From assembly GCA_966185765.1 (NCBI GenBank), contig CBIFVZ010000034.1, positions 1 to 37,198 on the forward strand: a stretch of DNA of 37,198 nucleotides. Reading direction: 5' to 3'. This DNA is from CBIFVZ01 sp966185765 (GTDB lineage Bacteria > Pseudomonadota > Gammaproteobacteria > Enterobacterales > Enterobacteriaceae). The notes under the pieces are model-generated. The model saw nothing but the letters and a program-made list of their open reading frames with translations, ran no database searches and was not told where the DNA came from. This document shows, piece by piece, positions 16,898 through 25,067 of the stretch. Positions within the stretch are counted from its first letter, which is position 1; the number at the start of each line of letters is the position of its first letter. A program made the translations under genes and the position numbers.

Positions 16898-17094
16898 ATC
16901 TGAACCGATTCTGGTTTCTGCCAGTCCATGATGCTGCACTGACCGACGCTCGCGGCGTATTTTCTGCGGTAATCTCCACTCTCCGGGCGTATACATTGCA
17001 GTATGACCATGCCAGCCCTCCCTTACTCGTAGGCACGGCCCTCACCAACCATTTTTGCTGGATAACATCGCGCAGCGTTGAGGAGGAAGGATGA
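16894..17094 (+). pseudogene. ssuD: Remnant of alkanesulfonate monooxygenase ssuD
   Basis: In E. coli, ssuD (381 codons) lies between ssuA and ssuC. Here only 193 bases separate them. The interval opens with MNLNRFWFLPVH, matching the SsuD N-terminus (MSLNMFWFLPTH), then loses similarity. Near the end, GTALTNHF resembles the E. coli C-terminal GEAVANDF. After a one-base frame change, NIAQR plus a stop at 17079-17081 resembles the E. coli end KVAQS plus stop. The simplest reading is a large internal deletion with later drift. The frame from the ssuD ATG stays open for 66 codons, overlapping ssuA by ATGA at its start and ssuC by ATGA at its end. None of the TIM-barrel or flavin-binding parts remain, so there is no monooxygenase activity from this locus. 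The N-terminal match is clear; the C-terminal match is suggestive. Confidence 0.8.
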
Positions 17095-17879
17095 AACACC
17101 ATTCACAACCCTGGCTAAACCGCCTTACCCCGTGGCTGCTACCGCTTATTCTGCTGGCGCTCTGGCAGCTCGCCTCATCGCAGGGCTGGATAGCAAGCCG
17201 GGTATTTCCATCGCCAGAAGGGGTAGCGCGTGCCTTCTGGACACTATTGGTTAGCGGCGACCTGGGGCATCACCTTGCTATCAGCAGCTGGCGCGCACTG
17301 CTTGGCTTTGCCATTGGCGGCACCATTGGCCTGGTGCTCGGCCTGATAAGTGGGCTGTCGCGCCTCGGCGAACGCCTGCTGGATACCTCGGTTCAGATGC
17401 TGCGCAACGTGCCGCATCTGGCACTGATCCCGCTGGTTATTCTGTGGTTTGGCATCGACGAAACCGCCAAAATATTCCTGGTCGCGCTGGGCACGCTGTT
17501 CCCGATTTATATCAATACCTGGCACGGTATTCGTAATATCGACCCGGGGCTGCTGGAAATGGCGAGAAGCTACGGATTGTCGGGCTTTAGCCTGTTTGCA
17601 CAGGTCATTCTGCCCGGCGCACTGCCATCTATTATGGTCGGCGTACGCTTTGCGCTGGGGCTGATGTGGCTAACGCTGATTGTAGCTGAAACCATTTCGG
17701 CTAATGCCGGTATTGGCTATCTGGCCATGAATGCACGCGAGTTTTTGCAGACTGATATCGTGGTTGTCGCCATTCTCCTCTATGCCCTGCTTGGCAAACT
17801 TGCCGATGTGAGTGCTCAGCTACTGGAACGGCGCTGGCTACGCTGGAACCCGGCCTATTTTCAACAGGAGGCGCTATGA
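17091..17879 (+). CDS. ssuC: Aliphatic sulfonate ABC transporter permease SsuC
   Basis: SsuC is the inner-membrane permease of the SsuABC sulfonate importer. The 262-residue product has about six hydrophobic segments, beginning WLLPLILLALWQLASSQGW. It keeps the binding-protein-dependent permease EAA-like loop (EMARSYGLSGFSLFAQVILPGALP) that contacts SsuB. Identity to E. coli SsuC is high through QMLRNVPHLALIPLVILW and LMWLTLIVAETISANAGIGY. A strong AGGAGG (17081-17086) precedes the ATG. The start overlaps the end of the ssuD scar frame, and the stop overlaps ssuB by ATGA. Confidence 0.96.
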   Translation: MKHHSQPWLNRLTPWLLPLILLALWQLASSQGWIASRVFPSPEGVARAFWTLLVSGDLGHHLAISSWRALLGFAIGGTIGLVLGLISGLSRLGERLLDTSVQMLRNVPHLALIPLVILWFGIDETAKIFLVALGTLFPIYINTWHGIRNIDPGLLEMARSYGLSGFSLFAQVILPGALPSIMVGVRFALGLMWLTLIVAETISANAGIGYLAMNAREFLQTDIVVVAILLYALLGKLADVSAQLLERRWLRWNPAYFQQEAL

Positions 17880-18649
17880 ATACCGCGCGACTGACGCCAG
17901 GACTGCCATTGTTGCTTAATCACATCAGCAAACGCTATGGCGAAAAAACTATCCTCAATGAACTGGATTTGCATATTCCGGCCGGGCAGTTTGTTGCGGT
18001 GGTAGGACGCAGCGGCGGTGGTAAAAGCACGCTGTTACGCCTGCTGGCCGGGCTAGAGCCTGCCAGTGGTGGAGACATTCTGGCGGGTAACGCACCACTT
18101 GCGACGGCGCAGGAAGAAACGCGTCTGATGTTCCAGGAAGCGCGGCTGCTGCCGTGGAAATCCGTTATCGATAATGTCGGTCTTGGGCTTAAAGGGGACT
18201 GGAAAGCCGCTGCAACGCAGGCGCTGGCGGCCGTGGGCCTGGCAAACCGCGCCAGTGAATGGCCCGCCGCGCTTTCCGGTGGTCAGAAACAACGTGTGGC
18301 GCTGGCACGGGCGCTAATCCATCGCCCTGCTCTGCTGCTGCTTGATGAACCACTTGGTGCGCTGGACGCGCTGACGCGCATTGAGATGCAGGAGCTTATC
18401 GTCTCACTGTGGCAGGAACATGCTTTTACCGTGCTACTGGTGACCCACGATGTGAGTGAAGCGGTGGCAATGGCCGACCGGGTGCTGCTGATTGAAGACG
18501 GCAAAATCGGGCTGGATTTAACGATTGATCTCGCACGCCCACGGCGTGTGGGTTCAGCCCGGCTCGCAGAGCTGGAAGGTCAGGTGCTGGCTCGCGTCAT
18601 GCAACGGGGGAAAAACGAAGACCGGGAGCAAAAAACGCGGGTGGGATGA
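17876..18649 (+). CDS. ssuB: Aliphatic sulfonate ABC transporter ATPase SsuB
   Basis: SsuB is the ATPase that powers SsuABC. The product is 257 residues with the full set of ABC motifs: Walker A GRSGGGKST, Q-loop around LMFQEARLLPWKSV, signature LSGGQKQRVALARAL, Walker B LLLLDEPLGALDA, and the switch histidine in LLVTHDVSEAVAMADRV. It is last in the operon and coupled to ssuC through ATGA. A hairpin shared with convergent pepN follows. All transporter motifs are intact, so uptake may still function despite the loss of ssuD. Confidence 0.96.
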   Translation: MNTARLTPGLPLLLNHISKRYGEKTILNELDLHIPAGQFVAVVGRSGGGKSTLLRLLAGLEPASGGDILAGNAPLATAQEETRLMFQEARLLPWKSVIDNVGLGLKGDWKAAATQALAAVGLANRASEWPAALSGGQKQRVALARALIHRPALLLLDEPLGALDALTRIEMQELIVSLWQEHAFTVLLVTHDVSEAVAMADRVLLIEDGKIGLDLTIDLARPRRVGSARLAELEGQVLARVMQRGKNEDREQKTRVG

Positions 18650-18679
18650 AGCCAGTGAGCATTACCCTGCACAGCAATG

Positions 18680-18714
18680 AAAAGGCGAGCCTCGACCACC
18701 GAGGCGCGCCTTTA
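18680..18714. terminator. Bidirectional terminator between ssuB and pepN
   Basis: A 12-pair stem with one mismatch (AGGCGAGCCTCG with CGAGGCGCGCCT, loop ACCAC-like) lies between convergent stops. On the minus strand it is followed by TTTT, so it best serves pepN. Confidence 0.78.
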
Positions 18715-18725
18715 TACCTGACAAA

Positions 18726-21338
18726 TTACGCCAGTGCTTTAGTCACCTTCTCAAACAGATCGCCGGAAAGATTCGGCAACGCCTTCAGTTGCTCCAGCGC
18801 TGCGCGCATCAGCTGTTGGCGCTTCTCATCGTAGCGCTTAAGGCGGATTAGCGGTTCAATCAGACGTGACGCCACCTGCGGATTGCGACTGTTAAGTTCA
18901 GTCAGCATTTCCACCAGGAACTGATAACCACTGCCGTCCAGCGCGTGGAAAGCTGCCGGGTTGGCGCTTACAAACGCGCCAATCAGCGAGCGTACCCGGT
19001 TTGGGTTGCTCATGGAGAAAGAACGATGGTTAAGCAGTTTGCGCACATTTGCCAACACATCCTGCGCCGGGCTGGTGGCCTGCAACATAAACCATTTATC
19101 CATCACCAGACCATCCTGATGCCATTTTTCATCGTATTGAGCCATCAGCGCATCGGCGCAGGGTAGTTCAGCAGCAACCGCCGCAGAGAGTGCGGCCATC
19201 GCGTCCGTCATGTTATCTGCGTCGCGATATTGCGCCGTCACCAGCGCCTCGGCCAGCTGCGGTTCATCAAAAGCCAGATAGCGCAGGCAGACGTTGCGCA
19301 GCGCACGTTTACCAATATCACCGTGATCCACACGATAAGCGCCGACCGCCATCGCATTGTAAACCGCGAGCAGTTCGTCCGCGAGTTCATGCGCCAGCGC
19401 GCAGGTCAGTGCGTTGTGTACCGCGGCAATCGCCAGCGGATCGATAATATCAAACAGCTCGGCAATTTCACTTTGCGACGGCAACGTCATTATCTCCGCC
19501 GCCAGCGCCGGGTCGATATGTTCATCGAGCAATATGGCGCGGAAGGCATCTGCTACGTGCTGAGGAAACGACAGCGGTTGTCCAGCCTGCTGGCGCGCCA
19601 CATTCAGCTTGATCACGGTCGCCAGCAGACTCTGCGCGGCATCCCAGCGTGAGAAGTCGTTACGCGCGTGGCGCATCAGGAACGTGAGCTGCGCGTCACT
19701 CCAGTTGTATTCAAGCTTCACGGGTGCCGAAAACTCACGCAGCAGTGACGGTACCGGCTGGAAGTAAACATTATCAAAAATGAACGTCTGTTCTTTCTGG
19801 GTCACATTGAGCACATGGTGTACCGGGTGGCCGTTGTGCTGTAGCGGGATGACCTTACCGTCGTTGTCGTAAAGCTCAATATCAAACGGAATATGCAGCG
19901 GCAGCTTTTCTGAACCATCGGCTGTTGGCGGTGTACGCTGACTCACGGTGAGCCTGTACTGTTCCGTTTGTGGGTCATAATCATCCTGCACTGTGACAAT
20001 CGGCGTACCGGACTGACTGTACCAGCGGCGAAAATGCGACAGGTCGATATTGGACGCATCTTCCATCGCCTGCACGAAATCGTCACAGGTCGCAGCACTG
20101 CCGTCGTGGCGCTCAAAGTAAAGCTGCATCCCTTTCTGGAAGTTTGCTTCGCCAAGTAATGTGTGCAGCATACGAATGACTTCGGCGCCTTTTTCATACA
20201 CCGTGAGGGTGTAGAAGTTGTTCATCTCAATGACCATTTCCGGGCGAATCGGGTGCGCCATTGGGCTTGCGTCTTCGGCGAACTGCATACCGCGCATAGT
20301 ACGCACGTTGCTGATGCGATTAACGGCCCGTGAACCGAGATCGGAGCTGAACTCCTGATCGCGAAATACCGTCAGTCCTTCTTTAAGACTCAACTGGAAC
20401 CAGTCACGACAGGTGACGCGGTTGCCGGTCCAGTTATGGAAGTATTCATGACCGATGACGCGCTCAATGTTGAGATAATCTTTATCCGTGGCAGTGTCGG
20501 TGCGTGCCAGCACAAATTTGGCGTTAAAGACGTTGAGGCCTTTGTTCTCCATCGCCCCCATGTTGAAGAAATCCACGGCGACAATCATATAAATGTCGAG
20601 GTCATACTCCAGACCAAAGCGGGTCTCGTCCCACTTCATGGAGTTTTTGAGCGAGGTCATTGCCCAGTCGGCGCGGTCAAGGTTGCCACGGTCTACGTAC
20701 AACTCCAGCGCCACCTCACGCCCCGAGCGGGTAATGAAGGTGTCGCGCAACACGTCAAAATCACCCGCTACCAGCGCAAACAGGTAGCTCGGCTTCGGGA
20801 ACGGGTCCTGCCACTGCACCCAGTGGAGTCCATCGTCCAGCTCGCCCTGAGCCACGCGGTTGCCGTTAGACAGTAAATAAGGATAGCGGGCTTTGTCGGC
20901 AATAATTTTAGTGGTAAAGCGCGCCAGCACGTCCGGGCGGTCCAGATACCAGGTGATGTGGCGAAAGCCTTCCGCTTCGCACTGGGTACACAGTGCCTCG
21001 CCCGACTGGTACAACCCCTCCAGCGCGGTATTGGCCGCCGGGCTGATTTCATTAACCACCGTCAGCGTGAAGCGGTCAGGCAGATTATCAAGAATCAATG
21101 CCCCCTCTTCCAGGCGGTAGCTCTGCCAGGGGGTGCCATCAATCTCCAGGGCGATAAGCGTTAAATCCTCGCCATCCAGACGCAGTGCAGCCGAATGGCT
21201 CCCCTGACGGTGTACCCGGCTTACGGCAGTCACCGTGGTTTTCGCCGCGTCCAGATTAAAGGCCAGGTCTATATCTGTAATAGTAAATTCCGGCGCTGTG
21301 TAATCGCGGCGGTATTTTGCTTGTGGCTGCTGTGTCAT
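18726..21338 (-). CDS. pepN: Aminopeptidase N
   Basis: PepN is the main cytosolic broad-specificity M1 zinc aminopeptidase and finishes peptide breakdown. The product is 870 residues, identical in length to E. coli. The exopeptidase motif GAMEN is present (NMGAMENKGLN). The zinc site is HEYFH with His297 and His301, and the third ligand is the Glu in LKEGLTVF (about 320). The long C-terminal helical domain ends NLSGDLFEKVTKALA. It is divergent from pncB across 268 bases and convergent with ssuB. Confidence 0.98.
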   Translation of the reverse strand: MTQQPQAKYRRDYTAPEFTITDIDLAFNLDAAKTTVTAVSRVHRQGSHSAALRLDGEDLTLIALEIDGTPWQSYRLEEGALILDNLPDRFTLTVVNEISPAANTALEGLYQSGEALCTQCEAEGFRHITWYLDRPDVLARFTTKIIADKARYPYLLSNGNRVAQGELDDGLHWVQWQDPFPKPSYLFALVAGDFDVLRDTFITRSGREVALELYVDRGNLDRADWAMTSLKNSMKWDETRFGLEYDLDIYMIVAVDFFNMGAMENKGLNVFNAKFVLARTDTATDKDYLNIERVIGHEYFHNWTGNRVTCRDWFQLSLKEGLTVFRDQEFSSDLGSRAVNRISNVRTMRGMQFAEDASPMAHPIRPEMVIEMNNFYTLTVYEKGAEVIRMLHTLLGEANFQKGMQLYFERHDGSAATCDDFVQAMEDASNIDLSHFRRWYSQSGTPIVTVQDDYDPQTEQYRLTVSQRTPPTADGSEKLPLHIPFDIELYDNDGKVIPLQHNGHPVHHVLNVTQKEQTFIFDNVYFQPVPSLLREFSAPVKLEYNWSDAQLTFLMRHARNDFSRWDAAQSLLATVIKLNVARQQAGQPLSFPQHVADAFRAILLDEHIDPALAAEIMTLPSQSEIAELFDIIDPLAIAAVHNALTCALAHELADELLAVYNAMAVGAYRVDHGDIGKRALRNVCLRYLAFDEPQLAEALVTAQYRDADNMTDAMAALSAAVAAELPCADALMAQYDEKWHQDGLVMDKWFMLQATSPAQDVLANVRKLLNHRSFSMSNPNRVRSLIGAFVSANPAAFHALDGSGYQFLVEMLTELNSRNPQVASRLIEPLIRLKRYDEKRQQLMRAALEQLKALPNLSGDLFEKVTKALA

Positions 21339-21508
21339 AAAAAAGCCTTTTGTATCGTCCGTAAGTCACGACTGACAGTCTATTCCTGTTGCCGCAATGT
21401 TGCCACGGCGAATCGTCTGCTTGCGCAACGCAGCCTTGTCTCAGCCCATTCAGGCAACAGGCGGCACGAATTGCCCTCGACCCATAGCGGTGCTTGTGTT
21501 GTGATTCT

Positions 21509-21538
21509 GGTTTAATAAACCGATAATCAGGGTATACT
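21509..21538 (+). promoter_or_regulatory. Candidate pncB promoter with palindrome at -35
   Basis: A -10 hexamer TATACT (21533-21538) is preceded, at -35 spacing, by the perfect 13-base palindrome GGTTTAATAAACC (21509-21521). E. coli pncB is repressed by NadR, whose half-sites resemble TGTTTA and TAAACA, but canonical NadR boxes have a wider spacer. An operator role is therefore a guess. The promoter call is moderate. Confidence 0.45.
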
Positions 21539-21606
21539 CCCGCGTCTTTATCTGTATTGGCACTGACTGATGGAAACGCTCCTGTGAGAGGATGCCGCAA
21601 CGCGCT

Positions 21607-22809
21607 ATGACACGATACGCTTCCCCGATACTGCAAACTCTGCTCGATACGGACGCTTATAAGCTCCATATGCAGCAGGCGGTTTTTCACCACTATAGCG
21701 ATGTGCATGTCGCGGCAGAGTTTCGCTGCCGTGGTGATGATTTGCTGGGTATCTACGCCGACGCCATTCGCGAACAGGTCGATGAGATGCGCCATCTCGC
21801 CCTGACAGACGATGAGTTCAGCTGGCTTTCCGCCCTGCCTTTCTTTAAAGAAGACTATCTGAACTGGCTTCGCCGGTTCCGCTATAACCCGGAGCAGGTG
21901 AAAATCAGCAACCAGAACGGCAAGCTGGACATTCGCCTGACCGGCCCGTGGCGTGAAGTGATTATGTGGGAAGTACCGCTGCTCGCTGTCATCAGCGAAG
22001 TGGTTCACCGCTTTCGATCGCCTGAGGCGAGTGTTGATATGGCGCTGGCGTCGCTTGAGGATAAATTGCGGGATTTCAGCGCAATAACCGCCGATCTCGA
22101 CATGAGTCAGTTCCGCCTGATGGATTTCGGCACCCGCCGCCGTTTCTCTCGCGAGGTACAGCAGGCCATTGTTGAACGTCTGCAACAGGAGCCGTGGTTT
22201 ATCGGCACCAGCAATTATGACCTGGCGCGCCGCCTGAATCTGACACCGATGGGCACCCAGGCACATGAGTGGTTTCAGGCGCATCAGCAAATCAGTCCGG
22301 TGCTGGCCAACAGCCAACGTGCGGCACTGGAAGCCTGGCTTGCGGAATATCCCAACCAGCTTGGTATCGCGCTCACGGACTGCATTACGATGGATGCCTT
22401 CCTGCGTGATTTTGGCCATGAGTTCGCCACTCGCTATCAGGGGCTGCGTCACGACTCCGGTGACCCGGTGCAATGGGGCGAGAAAGCCGTTGCCCATTAC
22501 GAAAAGCTCGGCATTGACCCGCACAGCAAAACGCTAATTTTCTCCGATAACCTCGATTTTCACAAAGCGGTCAGCCTGTATCGCCACTTTGCTTCGCGTA
22601 TCCAGCTCGGTTTTGGTATTGGTACGCGCCTGACCTGCGACATTCCCGGTGTTAAGCCGCTCAATATTGTCATTAAGCTCGTGGAGTGTAACGGCAAGCC
22701 GGTAGCCAAACTCTCCGACAGCCCGGGTAAAACCATCTGTGAAGACAAGGCGTTTGTACGCGCACTGCGTAAAGCCTTTGACCTGCCGCAGGTGCGCCGG
22801 GCAAGTTGA
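21607..22809 (+). CDS. pncB: Nicotinate phosphoribosyltransferase
   Basis: PncB converts nicotinate and PRPP to nicotinate mononucleotide in NAD salvage, with ATP hydrolysis. The 400-residue product equals E. coli. It contains SPILQTLLDTDAYKLHMQQA at the N-terminus, the conserved MDFGTRRRFSREVQ (catalytic His/Arg region), YQGLRHDSGDPVQWGEKAV and FGIGTRLTCDIPGVKPLN. I chose the ATG at 21607 (MTRYASPI) by comparison with E. coli. An ATG at 21592 in frame would add five codons, but it directly abuts the GAGAGG ribosome site. It is divergent from pepN and followed by asnS 226 bases later. Confidence 0.96.
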   Translation: MTRYASPILQTLLDTDAYKLHMQQAVFHHYSDVHVAAEFRCRGDDLLGIYADAIREQVDEMRHLALTDDEFSWLSALPFFKEDYLNWLRRFRYNPEQVKISNQNGKLDIRLTGPWREVIMWEVPLLAVISEVVHRFRSPEASVDMALASLEDKLRDFSAITADLDMSQFRLMDFGTRRRFSREVQQAIVERLQQEPWFIGTSNYDLARRLNLTPMGTQAHEWFQAHQQISPVLANSQRAALEAWLAEYPNQLGIALTDCITMDAFLRDFGHEFATRYQGLRHDSGDPVQWGEKAVAHYEKLGIDPHSKTLIFSDNLDFHKAVSLYRHFASRIQLGFGIGTRLTCDIPGVKPLNIVIKLVECNGKPVAKLSDSPGKTICEDKAFVRALRKAFDLPQVRRAS

Positions 22810-23035
22810 CCTATGGGCGCACCTGCTGTGCCCGTCCTTCCTCTGCGTTTTCTGTTTATCTAATGCGAATTCTGCTTGCCCGGGCGTATTTGGCAGGTAA
22901 CATAGGTATCCCCCTGTTACAGGGTAAACTTTTATTTCCCGGCATCCGCAGTCGGCCCGGCGCAGCATTGACGTGCAGCGTCGTGACATGCAGGCTTGCC
23001 GGGATGTCATCACCGACCTTTTAAGAGAGAAAAAT

Positions 23036-24436
23036 ATGAGCGTTGTGCCTGTAGCTGACGTACTCCAGGGCCGCGTCGCCGTTGACAGTGAAGTCACCGT
23101 GCGCGGATGGGTACGCACACGTAGAGATTCTAAAGCTGGTATCTCCTTCCTCGCCGTTTATGACGGTTCCTGCTTTGATCCCGTACAGGCCGTCATTAAT
23201 AATTCTCTTTCGAATTACAATGAAGACGTACTGCGTCTGACCACCGGTTGCTCCGTGATTGTGACCGGCACCGTTGTCGCCTCCCCGGGACAGGGACAAA
23301 GCTTTGAAATTCAGGCCACGCAGGTCGAGGTTACCGGCTGGGTTGAAGATCCCGATACCTATCCGATGGCCGCAAAACGCCACAGCATTGAGTATCTGCG
23401 CGAAGTGGCGCACCTACGCCCACGTACCAATATGATTGGTGCCGTTGCGCGCGTGCGCCACACGCTGGCACAGGCACTGCACCGCTTTTTTGATGAGCAG
23501 GGCTTCTTCTGGGTATCCACACCGCTGATTACCGCCTCGGATACCGAAGGCGCCGGTGAGATGTTCCGCGTCTCAACGCTGGACATGGAAAACCTGCCGC
23601 GTAACGACCAGGGTAAAGTGGACTACGATCAGGATTTCTTCGGCAAAGAAGCCTTCCTGACCGTTTCCGGACAGCTCAATGGCGAAACCTATGCCTGTGC
23701 GCTGTCAAAGATTTATACCTTTGGCCCAACCTTCCGCGCGGAGAACTCCAACACCAGCCGCCATCTGGCTGAGTTCTGGATGCTGGAGCCGGAAGTGGCC
23801 TTTGCTGACCTTAACGACGTTGCCTCACTGGCAGAAGCAATGCTGAAATATGTCTTCAAAGCGGTTCTTGAAGAGCGCCGTGATGACATGCAGTTCTTTG
23901 CTGAGCGTGTCGATAAAGAAGCGATTGAGCGTCTTGAGCGTTTTGTTGCCGCTGATTTTGCACAGGTGGATTATACCGATGCGGTTGCTATCCTGGAGAA
24001 ATGCGGCGAGAAATTTGAAAATCCGGTTTACTGGGGTGTGGATCTGGCTTCTGAACACGAGCGCTATCTGGCTGAGAAGCACTTCAAAGCGCCTGTAGTC
24101 GTGAAAAACTACCCGAAAGACATCAAAGCCTTCTATATGCGCCTTAACGAAGACGGTAAAACCGTTGCCGCAATGGACGTCCTGGCCCCGGGCATTGGCG
24201 AGATCATCGGCGGCTCCCAACGTGAAGAACGTCTGGACATCCTGGACGCGCGTATGGCGGAAATGGGGCTTAATAAAGAAGACTACTGGTGGTATCGCGA
24301 CCTGCGTCGCTACGGCACCGTACCGCATTCAGGCTTCGGATTGGGCTTTGAGCGCCTGATTGCCTACGTTACGGGTGTGCAGAACGTGCGTGATGTTATT
24401 CCTTTCCCACGCACTCCGCGCAACGCCAGCTTCTAA
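23036..24436 (+). CDS. asnS: Asparaginyl-tRNA synthetase
   Basis: AsnS charges tRNA-Asn with asparagine and is an essential class IIb cytosolic enzyme. The product is 466 residues, matching E. coli. The N-terminal OB-fold anticodon-binding domain (TVRGWVRTRRDSKAGISF) precedes the catalytic core. Class II motif 2 is around FRAENSNTSRHLAEFWMLEPE, with one more residue than shown being conserved on each side. Motif 3 is in GFGLGFERLIAYVTG near the C-terminus. The start ATG at 23036 follows AAGAGAG; the frame is open upstream (to 22973) but those codons lack family similarity. A clean terminator follows. Confidence 0.98.
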   Translation: MSVVPVADVLQGRVAVDSEVTVRGWVRTRRDSKAGISFLAVYDGSCFDPVQAVINNSLSNYNEDVLRLTTGCSVIVTGTVVASPGQGQSFEIQATQVEVTGWVEDPDTYPMAAKRHSIEYLREVAHLRPRTNMIGAVARVRHTLAQALHRFFDEQGFFWVSTPLITASDTEGAGEMFRVSTLDMENLPRNDQGKVDYDQDFFGKEAFLTVSGQLNGETYACALSKIYTFGPTFRAENSNTSRHLAEFWMLEPEVAFADLNDVASLAEAMLKYVFKAVLEERRDDMQFFAERVDKEAIERLERFVAADFAQVDYTDAVAILEKCGEKFENPVYWGVDLASEHERYLAEKHFKAPVVVKNYPKDIKAFYMRLNEDGKTVAAMDVLAPGIGEIIGGSQREERLDILDARMAEMGLNKEDYWWYRDLRRYGTVPHSGFGLGFERLIAYVTGVQNVRDVIPFPRTPRNASF

Positions 24437-24455
24437 GTAAAGCGTCTTATTCTTC

Positions 24456-24481
24456 AGGCCGACACCCTGTCGGCCTTTTTT
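24456..24481 (+). terminator. asnS rho-independent terminator
   Basis: Arms GGCCGACA and TGTCGGCC with a CCC loop are followed by a T-rich tract, 20 bases after the asnS stop. Confidence 0.92.
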
Positions 24482-25067
24482 ATGCCCGTCTTTTGTACCC
24501 GCCATACCCAGAGGCTTTACTCGCGCCTTGACATTCAATTTTTGTAAAAACAGTGCAGCCTTTCAGGCTGTTAACGTTTATTTGTTTCATCATTTATGAC
24601 TAAACATTTCAGCAAAATAAACATCACGGTCACACAACAAAGACAAAAACACCCATTTATGCAACATTTCAACAGCACGAATAGCTTAATGCGATACATT
24701 CTATGAAAGTGAATAAAATATGATGATAAAACATCATAAAGCCTCTGAGCGCCGTCACAGCAATGACACCATTTTAATTAACTATAATAAATTCATATAC
24801 CTAACAGTAAGCTCAGCAAAATCTCCCTCCGAGTGCACGAAGTTTGAGATGGTTCACAAAGTTCCCTAAAATACATAAATTGTTACATCTATTTTCCTGT
24901 TGATACTCTTTATCGATATTTGTATCATTTTACGGCTAGCGAAACGGCAACTCCGATGGAAAGATGCCGTCAGACACAGAAAGACACCAAACTTTCCGAG
25001 ATAGTTGCGTAAGGAATTATTTACGGCAGTGGCAGGTGTCCATAAAAACCAATGAGGGTAATAAATA
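24482..25067 (+). promoter_or_regulatory. ompF upstream control region and leader
   Basis: This AT-rich interval of nearly 600 bases holds no gene that I can support. Its right half matches the known ompF promoter region. A -10 AAAGAT lies at 24960-24965 and a poor -35 TAGCGA at 24937-24942, giving a start near 24971. Just upstream (about 24885-24935) are OmpR-type tandem sites such as TTGTTACATCTATTTT and TTTGTATCATTTT. The leader (about 24971-25067) closely resembles the E. coli ompF leader, including GGCAGTGGCAGGTGTC and the ribosome site GAGGGTAATAAATAATG. That is the region paired by the MicF small RNA in E. coli; micF itself is not here. The left part (24482-24880) shows nothing I can name. 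Confidence 0.8.

Noticed and set aside
16767..17102. A 111-codon minus-strand frame across the ssuD scar
   Set aside because: It runs antisense through the ends of ssuA and the start of ssuC, has no recognisable similarity, and is in an operon transcribed the other way.
21256..22524. A 422-codon open frame on the minus strand
   Set aside because: It lies antisense to pncB and runs into the 5' end of pepN. Its translation has no recognisable family and it is explained by codon bias of the true pncB gene.
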